Shown here piece by piece: positions 14,220 through 24,700 of a stretch of 64,000 bases of DNA; position 1 is the first letter of the stretch; each line of letters begins with the position of its first letter. Position numbers and translations under genes: made by a program. Under the pieces are notes generated by a model. The model was given only the letters and a program-made list of their open reading frames with translations. It was not told the origin of the DNA and did no database searches. The stretch comes from Baylisascaris procyonis. Taxonomy: Eukaryota; Nematoda; Chromadorea; Rhabditida; Ascarididae. The stretch spans positions 62,001 through 126,000 of the forward strand of contig JAZARR010000210.1 of assembly GCA_037389465.1 (NCBI GenBank), in the 5' to 3' direction.

Positions 14220-17200
14220 CTGAAAATAATGTCTGACAAGTATGTTCGCAAAAACAGACTGTGATAGAAGCGCCCACCTTCACGTGGTGTTTATTTCTTC
14301 GTGCGATATATTCTCCAATTTGGTCTAAAATGTTCCCAAGTGTCTTTGATTCCTTCTCGTATAGTTCGCGACCAACGTAAGGTAGACAGCGCAAAACCGC
14401 GTAAATGAACCAGTCACTTCGTACCTGTATTACGAAGTAAGCCGTGACTGACTCGCTGACCAGAACCATAAAAGCAGCCATCGTTACGGCTCCCTTTCAC
14501 TTCAACAACTTGATATAATGATCCTCATTTTCTTCACTATACCATTAAAACCGCACGCACCATTTTTCTCTTCGAGAAGTAGCGAATAAAGTAAGAATAT
14601 ACCGGAGAAGCATTTTCCAACCTCAATGTCTTGATATCGCATCTCGCCACGAGCCAAAAAGCCCTCCCCCTCAGCACCGAAACTGTAACCATAAGCAATT
14701 TAAAGGTTTATTGGATATAACTATGAAAACAACACCTCCCTCCTTGCCGACATTCAAATATGGGGACTTTGATTATATGAAGAACATCCGTTAAAAATTT
14801 TATCGAGATTATTAGTAAGAGATATCAGCTAATAAATGTTTAAATTAAGACTCGTTGCTTTCGAAAATTATTTGTGGCAAGAGGGATTCTTCAGCTGCAT
14901 CATCTACTAAAAAACCCTTCAATAAAACAAATTCCAAGCAAATTACCTCTCATTTAAATTCGGGATATACGCAACGCTGACAGCATTACAGCAGACAACT
15001 ATATAAAATCTTCCTTTAAAATGATCCAATTCTAAGTCAAATTAAATAAGAAATCGATGAGAAACCTGTGGGATATTTTCTTCAAATGCCGTTTCCACAA
15101 TCCCTTCAATGAAGCGAATAAATGAACTCGTAGTGATCACATGGGAATTCACTAGATCAGCGAGGAAAATGATCTGCAAAGAAATCAAACTGAATACAAT
15201 AAGAACTGGTTTTTTAATAAACTTGCTTGCATAATACTAATGAGCAAATAAATGAAATCTTTCAAAAAGCAACCTAACTGACTGAACGAGAGTCCATGAA
15301 CCAGATATTATTTGGTTTAATAAGCGGATTCAGCCATCTTCATGAACAAAACCCAAATCCATTCTACTTGAGATACAGTAGACAGTGCTTTTCTTACTCT
15401 TGAAATAGAGGTTACACTCGCCAATTTCGACGGTAAATTCAATAAGTGAATAATCTGCTATATGGAATCGATGGATTGATCACTCGCCAAATTTGCCATC
15501 AGAAAGAGTTAGCAGCTAACAACAAACCAATCATCGCACACCTATAGAAATGTCAGTATGCATCAATACAAAATTCCCACCAGTTAATTGTGCTTCTTGA
15601 TCTACTTCAATCGAAAAGATATACTATATAATGAAATGACTGTTTATAAAGTTCACTGTCGCCGACTGATCTCGATGACACAATATGCAGCTGAATGTCT
15701 TGGGAATAGTCGTTTCATGTTGCTCTTTCACTTCACCAGCACAACCTTGGTATGACTATTAATGAACGGCGATAGGGTTCGCTTATCCCAAAATTCGGGA
15801 GTAATTCTTTTTAAGGAGAAGGCAGCCCGAGATTTTTAAAAACAATCATAATTCATGAACCTGACACAGTATAGCGACAACCACACAACCCTTCCTATCC
15901 TGTGCTCCTATTTCATTGAATAACCCACATGATCCATGTATTTGGTATTACTATTAACGCACCGTGACAGGGTTCCCTTATCCCAAAACTCGGGAGTAAT
16001 TCTTTTTAAGGAGAAGGCAGCCCGAGATTTTTAAAAACAATCATAATTCATGATCCTGACGCAGCAGGCCGACAATCACACAACCCTTCCGATCCTACGC
16101 TCCTATTTGATTGAATAACCCACATGATGCTTGTATCGTCGAGGTTAAATGAACACAATTAGCGTGCAGCTAAAATACGCTCCTTATTTACTTTTTACTT
16201 GTTCAATATATGTATTTATATTGTAGAAAGGGCAGCATCTTCCTTATCGTAGCTGTAAAGGAACTGCTCTACAGTTTTCGATATAGAAAGCTCACCTACG
16301 TTCCTTCGCTGTGATGTCTCGAAGATCGAGTGCTCATAAATCTCTCAAAAATTTTTTGTAATACACCCGACGTAGTTATGGGAAGAAAACTCATCGAGTT
16401 ATGGGAAGAGAGGGGAAGATTTCGATGGGGATGAAAGGAAACGGAGAGGAAAATACTGTAAGCTCATTTATGGTGCAGCTTGATTTCGGACAGAAAGGGC
16501 AAAGTAGAAAAAAAAGGCATTTTGCTAAGCGAGAAAGAAAAGGAAGCAACGGAAACGATCGGAAAATAGTAGCAGTAAGGCAGAGTGCTGCAATGAATGA
16601 AAAACGGAAGAAGCAATGGGGAAAGCAATGGTGTGGTGCCTGCAAGGCGATATAAGTTTACTTCAATGGTGCTATCAAACTGTGCTAACTTGGAAGCATG
16701 ATTTTCAAACGACAAATTTACCAAAATCCCTCAAAAGAAGATATAATAGAAGAACGTCGAGCAAAAATTCATCTGACACCTTCTCTTTTGTTATCCTCCC
16801 TCAAATCAGGCCACTTATAAACACTCAGGTATCATATTTGAACAATGCAGATGCATTACAGTTAATGCAGATAGTCGCATCAGCATTCCTTCCTATTCCT
16901 AATTAGGCTATTTATGTGGAAATACGATTTCCATGCTAACAACATCACTGATTGGTATAATTTCCTCGTCCAGGAAAGGCAATGCAGTCGATCACACGCA
17001 GCCACACGCATGCGTGCACGAACACACGCACAAATGCATGCCATACGCACATAAAAGTAATAGCTCAATCAAACTACTATGATTGCATTGCGTTTTATAT
17101 AAAAGCATGCACGATGCTCCTAAATACTTACAAATAAGACAGCAGATATGCTTTCACAACACCACAAATCAGCGTCTAAATATTTATCATTACGTATATG

Positions 17201-20200
17201 ACGTCTGCGAATCGAATATTCTTCACAAGATTATTGAGGTCTATGCTATTGCTCATGGCTGTCTCAAATATATCCCCCATCACTTTTTCGATGTTGCTTC
17301 TTTTAACATGTTCGCATTACTAATAGTCATTATGCAACTAATAGTCATAAATGGCAAAGCAAACCACCTAACCGGAAATGATGAATTTTTAATCTAATAG
17401 CACATTATCAGCCCCCTGAATAAATATCGCAAGAACCCGCTTCATGAAGCATCGTAGTGAAAGTAATTTCTGAATAATGCATCGAGTAAAGGTTATAAAA
17501 GTACATTCACATAATCTCATTCAATGCATACCAAACGAAGAGCGTGATTGTAGTTGCTCGTCTGTAATTTGAAGTCCAACTTTTGCAGCACCTTTTCCAC
17601 CATCTGCAAAAGAACACATTACCATAGCCGCAGGTCACATCATCGTTCATATAGAGCCTTCTACATTTCGCATTGAGAACATAATAACCTACACACTTCT
17701 CTGTGACTCTCTTTCCTTTATACACCATATGCAGTATTCCTACCTATATACTGAAATGGTCGAAATAAGAAATAAGCAATGACTTTATATTAGTTTCTTT
17801 CTTTTCCTAACTGTGGTACTTCCCTGTCACAATTATAACACAGAGTATAACCTATAGCTCGCAAGAACTTGGTCCTAAGCTGACGTACGTGCATTCGCAA
17901 AGATCTAAATAAAGAAGCATACCAGATGGCTGATACAGTAAGCGTTTCCGCATCCCGCTCACTCGAGCAGCCGGTTTCATCGACCACTCATAAAGTACAA
18001 AAGATTCGTGGTAGTACCTATATATTTTGATTGATCGTATCACTCACAGAAATTTTCTCAGATCCTTTCTTTTTTATGACACGAAAAGCGTAAACGGAAA
18101 ACCTCTTGAGCACTAAGTTAGTGGAATTGTTTTGCAAACTTAAACCTCTTTGTATGGACCTGATTCAGCCATCTGAAGCCTCTCTGATTCAGGTGATAGC
18201 CAAAAAATGGTTGACGAATAATGGAAACTTTGCGGATTCGTCATAAGCTCTGGATAAATTTTTCATTGACTATCAATGACTTATTACCTTCAACTGTGAA
18301 TGATCATTTCGTTATTGATGGATCAACGCGAAGTATGCTACTGAAGGTCAACTCATAGTGTATATCATGCAAATTGCGCCTCGTTTTTCCGTTCATCAGG
18401 TTGAAGCTATCAAAAAATAACCATTGGGCAAAACAGACAGAAAGGAAGTCATGTATACATATGCGTGCAGACATGATGTTTTATATGCAAAATCCGCAAA
18501 GCACTCGGAAAAACTAACTGACTGTCCAAAATTGGGGACGCTCTTATTTATCAATCCAACAAGGGTCGAGAATACGCCAATCCGATCAGGCACAAAGCAA
18601 ACGCTGCAAAAAGTGAATGTAGCAAACAGTAACGTCAGCAGCAATAATGCAAGTAAGAAGAAGGATAAGCATCATGCTAAGGAAAAGAATTTCGTTGATG
18701 TTGATTGAATTCTATAGCCACTGTCGAAAATATTGGCCATATGTTCGAACGTTCGACCACTGTAACAGGTTTGACGATCAATGATGCAAAGCATCGGATC
18801 CTTCTTCTGATATGAATGCCAACGATGCTCACGACCGCCTTCTCGCTTTATTAGGCATCGCATTACAAATTTCTTTCAAAAATGCATTTAGTTCTAAAAT
18901 TATTGTTCGAAACATACTCGCAAAATTAATTTTGAGTGCACTACGTGATCTCCTACCTTCCCTCTGCCTTGTTTATTATCTATTTTTCCATCTCATCCTA
19001 CTTGCATGAAAATTTTTTCGCACAAGTGAAAAGGACGTAGACGGACAAACCTAAGTAGCGGACCAGCTTACAGCGCTCAAATAACAGTAAGTACTAAGAA
19101 GTATCCTGCAGCCAACCTGAAATGTTGGCAGTATTTCGCCGATCTGGCTGCAGTAGTATGAAAAACTGCACACAACAACTGGCAAATTTCACTCGCAAAT
19201 TCTTCGGGTGACGATCATGTTTGCCTTCGCGCTGATATTACCTTCTGCCCTCAAAGTGCGCTTCGAGATGGGCCTTCCTTTACTTACTTTCCATTGTTTT
19301 AGAACTTTTTTGCATTTACCTGAGCTAACTTGCATTATTTTGAGCTGTTTAGTCTGTTTGCAGGTGGGACTTTTGGATCTGTTTTTGTGCTTTGTAGTGC
19401 CTCTCATAGGCAAACTTCAATGTAGTGCCTCTCATCATAGGCAAACTACTGAAATGAACAACCACAAACTACTGAAATGGACAACCAATGTCTTCTCCAT
19501 TCTGTTCTTTATCCTAACTTTTGTCTCTTTCTTCCGCTTTCCAGCGAAGGATTTTTTCGTTTTTGCATTCCGCTACAGGCCCACAATACCTATTCGAGTA
19601 AGACCGGCATGTGATCCTGTTCACTTTAGCTGCTCTAAGTTGTTGTTGAATGGCCTTCGATTTGTCTTTGTTTTTTAAACAAGCCTATGTGAACCCGATT
19701 CCGCTGATTAAACAACGTCCCATGCTATCCTTGCGATGGATATCTTATAACAGAACTCGGTTGGACAGAGAAATTTTGTTAGGTTTTCAGCCATCAAAAG
19801 ACAACAGTCGATCAGATATTCGGTCGCAACCGAAATTCGGTCTCACTGAATGCATTCTGTCGGCGGCTGATCGACGTTCTTGAAACTCGTCCGGTCTCGA
19901 CCGAACTTCCGTTACATTCGACTGCACTCGGACCGTCATCAGCCGAAATAAATTTCGACCGTTAATATGCATGATAGCGCAAAGAATAGAGAAAACTGGT
20001 CGCACTAAGAATAGGCCTACTGAATTTTACCCAGATGTTGTGACGAGGACTGATTTCCATCTGAAATGTAGAGATAAGCAACGTTTGGTCGACCTCCTGG
20101 GATTTCTCACTCAGCAATCGAAACGACGGTCTCAACCTCGATTTCTCGGTTATCACAGCGACATGGTGCTATTGAGACGCATATAGGATGTTGACACTTG

Positions 20201-21704
20201 TTCTTTGCGTTTCTGCTATTGAAGTTCGCCCTCTGCCTTCGGAAAAAAAAAAACAACGTCTAATAGAGCAGCTCTTCCAAGCTGATCAGACGACCTAACC
20301 TCCGGCACAATCGTTTTCTCGGCTTTTTTCGGAAACTATGCAGTAAGCGAAGCGTGGTGACATCATTTTGCACATACGTAGAGAAAGAAATACGAGGAAG
20401 GGAAGAAGATGAGGCGAGAAAAGCAAGATGGTAGAGAGAGAAGGAAACAAAGAACACCCTAACTCGCGCCGAATATTTTTTTGAATGAATATAAAGCATG
20501 CACTCGACGTCGTTGTGTAGCGCAATGACCGTCCTACTTCTTAGATCAGCCGAGAATTTCGACGTCGTTGTGCAGCACAATGACCGTCCTATTTCTTAGA
20601 TCAGCCGAGAATGTCTAATATTGATTACGGTGTTCTTTTTATCAGTTTTCTTCGGTTTCAGGAAATCACATTGTAATTCTTGCAACTGTATATTGTGCCG
20701 ACAACATAAAGCAAAGGTCGGCTATTTCCTTGCCATAACAAAACCTGTTTGAAGGTTGTAAGTGCTTATTTTGATGTTCAACCACTTCTCCCGCCTCTCC
20801 TCCCTCTTTCCTTACAAGAAGATTGGTTCCATCAGTGTGTGCGCCTCGAATCTTGCATATTCTATCATGAACGAAGCAAAGCATTCTTTGTACGGAATTA
20901 TCTCTTCAATGACAGCTCTAAAATTGTTTATAAAATAATCGTCAATGTGTACCATTGAGGAAGTACTCTTAGCAAGCCCTCCTTGAAGTCGGCATAATCG
21001 ATTTGAAGGACTTGGCTCAAGCTTTCGAGATTCGACTCAAGAGATGACGTGGCCTAAAAAACGAAATAACTGAATTTTATTAAATCAAATGGGACATCAC
21101 TTGCACATTTGACTGTCTATTTGATCAGATTTCGCCTTTACCTTGTGGCAAACTAGAATCTTCAATAGAGGACTAAGGACGAGAAATGAAGAATCTAAAT
21201 AGCAAAAATTCATTTCGAGAAACGCCGTAAAACAGAATTTTAGTGGACCATTACAACAGTATTCCAGTTCTTGATTTCGAATTTCTCATTTGCACAAAGC
21301 GCAGCATCACTTCATGCCCTTCTCCTCGCCCTTACCCAACCCACATGACATATCCTCGCATGTGCTACGACTGCGAATATACATCCATACTCCAGGATCT
21401 TACCTGCCTCCAGGTCTCTCCACCCTGCCCTCCCCATCTTTGCCACCAAATTTTCTAAAACTGGTAAAAGTAAAATTTACAACATTTTGTCAAACAGAAA
21501 CTGAAGTTCCGTTAATTATGTAGGCAGAAAGAACAAATTGTAGTGACTACTAACCGCGTCGTCGAAAACACGAGCTATAAGCGATTTCAGTCTATCGTCC
21601 ATTTCCTCCGGGCCCACCAACTCGCGCCGTTTAAAGAAATTCTCCTCGTCTGAAAATATTCCGACCATTCGTAACGTACCATAACTGCATTTAACATCCC
21701 GCAT
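458..21704 (-). CDS. ncbp-1: Nuclear cap-binding protein subunit 1 (CBP80), whole span, 3' end off window
   Basis: CBP80 binds the small cap-binding subunit and holds the m7G cap of nuclear transcripts, supporting splicing, snRNA and mRNA export and the pioneer round of translation. It is built of MIF4G-type helical repeats. Sixteen exons on the minus strand match the metazoan protein collinearly from residue ~1 to ~600 of ~790: 21555-21704, 20953-21053, 18519-18603, 17532-17603, 15066-15173, 14278-14424, 13064-13233, 10823-10913, 9646-9743, 8062-8230, 5290-5357, 4882-4999, 3977-4095, 3095-3322, 2706-2802, 458-561. All exon joins are in phase. Landmarks include [58 protein letters not shown] and [11 protein letters not shown]. 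The C-terminal exons (the WEIL helix onward) are not visible between 1 and 457, so they lie beyond the window. Family is certain; a few splice choices are inferred. Confidence 0.94.
562..2705 (-). other. ncbp-1 intron 15
   Basis: This is the 2.1-kb intron between exons 15 and 16. Minus-strand frames were searched for the missing CBP80 segment and none fits better than 458-561. I see no other feature. Confidence 0.7.
2706..2802 (-). CDS. ncbp-1: ncbp-1 exon 15
   Basis: The acceptor is TTCTGCAG| and the donor CATCAG|GTATGA. It encodes [10 protein letters not shown] and [16 protein letters not shown], matching the VLRVMFEVWRNHPQ helix. Confidence 0.92.
3095..3322 (-). CDS. ncbp-1: ncbp-1 exon 14
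   Basis: The acceptor is TCTTTTAG| and the donor CAAG|GTACTG. It encodes the region around [11 protein letters not shown] and the helix ending FSFSALT(R), equivalent to KSFSHTFAALAKF. Confidence 0.9.
3977..4095 (-). CDS. ncbp-1: ncbp-1 exon 13
   Basis: The acceptor is CTTTCAG|. It encodes [20 protein letters not shown], matching [19 protein letters not shown]. The 3' end is less certain. GTGT|GTTTCC gives the phase required by exon 14, but other GT sites lie nearby. Confidence 0.88.
4882..4999 (-). CDS. ncbp-1: ncbp-1 exon 12
   Basis: The acceptor is GTCTTCAG| and the donor GAG|GTTGGA. It encodes [20 protein letters not shown] followed by WNDCL, a close match to [25 protein letters not shown]. 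Confidence 0.94.
5290..5357 (-). CDS. ncbp-1: ncbp-1 exon 11 (GC donor)
   Basis: The acceptor is ATGTTCAG|. It encodes [16 protein letters not shown]. The only donor that keeps frame and homology is the GC dinucleotide in CA|GCAAGC, giving LIDQ joined to FVDWF of exon 12. Confidence 0.88.
5358..8061 (-). other. ncbp-1 intron 10
   Basis: Apart from the foldback element at 7123-7642, nothing coding is supported. The plus-strand ORFs here (for example 5909-6409) have no recognisable domain and intron-like composition. Confidence 0.7.
7123..7642. mobile_element. 520-bp foldback element (long terminal inverted repeats)
   Basis: The left arm (7123-7350) and right arm (7424-7642) are near-perfect reverse complements over about 220 bp around a 73-bp spacer. 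Shared blocks include CACTCGCTGCGAACCTCGAA, TTAACGTTCAAGTAGTGAGC and CATATACTCACAATAGAA. The spacer repeats a piece of the arm (CAGCTTCTCTGCAAT). There is no transposase. It lies in the exon 10-11 intron of ncbp-1 and looks like a non-autonomous foldback or MITE-type element. Confidence 0.85.
8062..8230 (-). CDS. ncbp-1: ncbp-1 exon 10
   Basis: The acceptor is AATTGTAG| and the donor CAG|GTCATT. It encodes [20 protein letters not shown] followed by FRLP, then [15 protein letters not shown]. It aligns with KNKIPLNYHIVEVIFAELFQLP and IELCKLQP. Confidence 0.94.
9646..9743 (-). CDS. ncbp-1: ncbp-1 exon 9
   Basis: It encodes [20 protein letters not shown] and ends in a split Cys codon. Acceptor choice matters. 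TATTAAG|GGT (9743) gives a gap-free fit to DPEGPVMPGSHSVERF, whereas an upstream TCCAG| at 9770 would add nine in-frame residues. Confidence 0.85.
10823..10913 (-). CDS. ncbp-1: ncbp-1 exon 8
   Basis: The exon lies between TTTTCAG| and GAG|GTTTGC. It encodes [20 protein letters not shown] followed by [10 protein letters not shown], matching SVYPMPRVIFRMFDYTDDPE. Confidence 0.94.
11160..11505. mobile_element. GC-rich element ending in (AAAT)n
   Basis: About 290 bp, more GC-rich than its surroundings and open on both strands, ends at a run of AAAT units (11477-11500). A short-unit tail of this kind is typical of RTE/CR1-type non-LTR elements and the SINEs they mobilise. No reverse transcriptase is visible. 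It lies in the exon 7-8 intron of ncbp-1. Confidence 0.5.
13064..13233 (-). CDS. ncbp-1: ncbp-1 exon 7
   Basis: The acceptor is TTTAG| and the donor AAA|GTATGT. It encodes [23 protein letters not shown] and VAFDG...VQHNIS, among the most conserved stretches of CBP80. Confidence 0.95.
13505..13741. repeat. GC-rich multi-hairpin element with (ATT)n tail
   Basis: It starts with a perfect 9-bp stem, CCGACGGCT/AGCCGTCGG, capped by GAGA (13518-13539). Further GC stems follow (GAGAGCC/GGCTCTC, GAGCC/GGCTC). The element ends in (ATT)n at about 13722-13739. The 98-codon ORF across it has no recognisable protein. It is probably a structured short interspersed repeat in the exon 6-7 intron of ncbp-1. 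Confidence 0.55.
14171..14215. repeat. (TA)n microsatellite
   Basis: An uninterrupted TA dinucleotide run of about 45 bp lies just downstream of ncbp-1 exon 6 in transcript order. Confidence 0.97.
14278..14424 (-). CDS. ncbp-1: ncbp-1 exon 6
   Basis: This 49-codon exon runs from ATACAG| to [27 protein letters not shown] followed by RELYEK matches [24 protein letters not shown]. It ends in the basic RRNKHHVK turn. Confidence 0.94.
15066..15173 (-). CDS. ncbp-1: ncbp-1 exon 5
   Basis: This 36-codon exon runs from TTTGCAG| to [24 protein letters not shown] and EENIPQ match the family motifs FLSDLVNCHVIA and EEDVPQ residue for residue. Confidence 0.94.
15749..16138. repeat. 195-bp unit, two tandem copies
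   Basis: The copies are 15749-15943 and 15944-16138, about 90% alike. The shared core is CGGGAGTAATTCTTTTTAAG followed by GAGAAGGCAGCCCGAGATTT. It lies in the exon 4-5 intron of ncbp-1. No coding capacity is seen. Confidence 0.9.
17532..17603 (-). CDS. ncbp-1: ncbp-1 exon 4
   Basis: This is a 24-codon exon between TTGCAG| and [23 protein letters not shown]...NYNHALRL aligns with the VEAMIRQLKESLKANNYNEA helix without gaps. Confidence 0.92.
18519..18603 (-). CDS. ncbp-1: ncbp-1 exon 3
   Basis: The acceptor is TTTGCAG| and the donor TCA|GTTAGT. It encodes [18 protein letters not shown], matching the LPEKLTIYTTLVGLL segment of the first MIF4G domain. Phase fits both neighbours. Confidence 0.92.
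20505..20614. repeat. 55-bp unit, two tandem copies
   Basis: CGACGTCGTTGTG[T/C]AGC[G/A]CAATG through GCCGAGAAT is repeated at 20505-20559 and 20560-20614 with a few substitutions. It lies in the exon 2-3 intron of ncbp-1. Confidence 0.93.
20953..21053 (-). CDS. ncbp-1: ncbp-1 exon 2
   Basis: The exon lies between TTTTAG| and TG|GTACAC. It encodes the [15 protein letters not shown] motif, which corresponds to SLESNLEGL in vertebrate CBP80, and ends VLPQ plus two bases. Those two bases complete a Cys codon with exon 3. Confidence 0.92.
21555..21704 (-). CDS. ncbp-1: ncbp-1 exon 1 (start)
   Basis: The ATG at 21704-21702 lies two bases after a pyrimidine-rich CAG that looks like a spliced-leader acceptor. 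The reading frame runs 50 codons to donor GCG|GTTAGT and carries the basic KRRELV stretch and the [13 protein letters not shown] helix, matching the CBP80 N-terminus. A 30-nt segment (21650-21679) inside it has GT..AG ends and is in frame, so it could be a tiny intron or coding. Confidence 0.85.
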
Positions 21705-21722
21705 GGCTGACGGAAGCGGGAA
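21705..21722 (-). other. Probable spliced-leader trans-splice acceptor of ncbp-1
   Basis: On the minus strand a C/T-rich run ending GTCAG is followed by CC and then the ATG. The very short leader and the absence of an upstream coding exon fit nematode spliced-leader addition. This is inferred, not shown. Confidence 0.45.
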
Positions 21723-24700
21723 GTGTAATTCCTCGGGTGAGAAGGGATCAGATGCGGGTTATGAACGAATTTTCATCATCTAACGATTGAGGGTTAATAA
21801 TAGACTGCTACCGTCACATCGGATACTCACGAAATTACAACCGTTCTAAACTAACAGACCACATGACTGATTTAAAACGAACAAGAACCACTGACATAGT
21901 TATCGATAATGTCAATATATCACCGAGGCAACAAAACAATGCTGCAATTCATTTTCCTCGGACTGCTTATGTCAATTCAGAGAACCAGGCAACTCTAGGT
22001 CCCAAGATCGGTGCTGCCGTGGGTACAGCGACAGCACAAGTGGGGTTTCTTTAAACGGATGATCAAAATATTAAGAAATGCTCTCACTGAAACGCTTGCG
22101 AATACAAATAAAGGAGGTGGTCATAATGTTATATAACCATCAATAGCATTGCTGTAATCGAATTACACCTTCGAAAGACATATTTTTAACTTCTACGATT
22201 ACCTGGGCTGCCCTTTCACAATCATTCCCTTCAACAAAGCCACCTATCGTTACAGACAGTGGCACATATTCCTGCTTCGAACAGGATAAAGAAATGGGTC
22301 AGTGACTCAGTGCAACGGCTTTGGTGACGTGAAAAATGGTCGTTCTACGTGTTTTTAATTGGAAGAGAGATGTTCCTCAAAAAAATTTCTACAGCTGGAA
22401 AAATTATATCGATCTTGATGAAGCAGAGTGGTCTAGGATAGAGGGAAAGGTTTTTTATGCACCATAGCTTCGCAGTTTTTCGGAATGATCAACGGCACCT
22501 TGCAACCTCACTTATAAATGGCAACCATATTCCGCACATCACCCATGTCCGTCCAACATCAAAGAACTAAGCAGATGATTCAGATGCCCTCACAGGTAAT
22601 ACTAACACAAGCAATAAAATCAAAGAACACCTCAACTGTGCGAACTGCAAGCAACAAAGATGCAGATAATCACAACCTCGATCATCATGTGGGCGTTTTC
22701 GGTCAGTCCTCATTGTAGCGCAGTATAAATTTGCCTGAAAAGAGCTCAGCTGATAATCGGGCTCTGTTCATTAGTAAATGCTGAATAGAAGAAAGAATGC
22801 TCGACTCTAGTAGTTCATTGAAAACTGGCCTCAAAAGGGGCTCATTCAGCTTGGCTTATACGCGTCACCAGCTTCAGATCACACTCAAAGAAGCGACGTC
22901 ATCCTGTCACTTGATACCCTCCATCGGGCTAGTCAGATCACGCATTACCATGCGTGTGAGGTCACGTCACGTTTCCTTTCGGACTGTTGGTCGTCAATAT
23001 CCTCTTATGCATGGCCTACCTGGGTCGAGAACTGCACACAACCTCAGCCGGTTATGCTCTCCTTCCCAAGCTGAAAATGCAAAAATCCGAATACCGACCA
23101 CCTTAAAATTATATTCAAATCAACTTGACAGTGCAGCTTAAGGACATAACACAACTCATTGTTCCTTTTGCTGTAGGGCGAATGTTTTCATTTATAAGCT
23201 CTTTGTGTGTGCGTTTGCATACTGAGTGAAGATAGTACCCTCAGGTTACTGGATTGCTACCTAAGCTTAATTAGTAAACCTTCAAGCCTGACGCTCTTCT
23301 GCGGTCACAGGGCCGTTCGTTATGAAGTCTGGAACTTCTTCAAATCGCCTTCATAGTGAATCGAAAACGACAATTCCGTAAAGAAACTCTCTCATTCCGT
23401 ATTCGCAATCTGATTCCCATCTGTTACTTCGCACCTCTTGCATGCACTTCCCCGTCGCTCGAACGGTGCAATCCATTGACAGCTCTTTGACGATAAAAAC
23501 GCGCAGCGAGCGAATACTGATTTCCAGTCATTATAGGCAATGAGAAAAGAAAGAAAGGAAGGGAGAGAAGGAAATCCTCATTTATAATGAACAAAGAGAA
23601 ATGAGTGTCGAATGCAAACACAGCATAAACGCGATGATACGATGATGTTTTTTCAAAGGAAGTTTACAAGCAGCGCTTCAAACAAATCACCATTTAGAAC
23701 TTAAGGATCTTGCACTCGGCCATGAGAAAAAGGAGAACAACATGGGATAAACAAAGCACTGCCATAAGAAACTCAAAGTGAGCAGGTCCACTTCCGCTGA
23801 ATCGCTGCTAGCCAACCGTTCTTCTTGCTGGCTTCCGCTAAACTGACAGGATTACCCATTGGTCGTCAATGGAATTAGGAATAGGTGGCCTTATTCCTCA
23901 ACAGCACATGCCCGCTGGGCTTTCAAACCGCCGACTGTTGTAAACCTTAAGCCAATGGCAGGGCGTGACTGGATGATGAGCTGGCATATCCTTGCACTTG
24001 ATATGCATTATCGCAATTTCATTCCTCAAGCCAGTTGCTTCCATGAAATGCCAACATATAATGGAACGTGCGCAGCATAATTTTATTTTGATGGACTGGA
24101 CTGCTCGACCAAATTCTTCCAGAAAAGTAACTTCTTGTTCACCTTAGCAAATCTGCATTGCGAAAGTGCATTATTATGACTTGAGTAAGTATGTCTCTTT
24201 TCATGCATTTCTGCAGAGTTCGACCACTTAGCGAAAATATCTAGATACATCTGCAGAATGTGGAAGTCGTAGACAGCAGCGTACAATGGAAGAAAAACTT
24301 CGAAGTCATGGGCAAGTACTCTGGCAGTACCCGGACTTCATCGCGCCCGCCACTCCCGCATTCTGCAGAATGATTTTGATGCATTCGCCGACTAGTTAAA
24401 ATAACAACCCTTCACATGAAAAATGTCATATAATTCCTATGAACTTTGGTAATGAAGTTTTTCCTCAGATTAGGAAGTGAGGCCCTTCATACTGCAAAAA
24501 TTTTCTTGTCATAAGTAATGCTAATTTTTTCTGGAATTTGAAATGTTTCACCACTGCTAAAAAGTTGTCGAAACTTGTAGATTGTATGCTCCATGCTTTA
24601 CAGCAAAAATGTTCTTTACCGTAGACGTTTGGTAACCGAAAAGAAAAGTTGGAGGAGGATATAAGAAGAATGTAACATTTTTATCGAATATCTTCCCTTA

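Noticed and set aside
19108..19157. CTGCAGCCA/TGGCTGCAG short inverted repeat
   Set aside because: Only 9-bp arms with no flanking duplication. Too weak to call an element.
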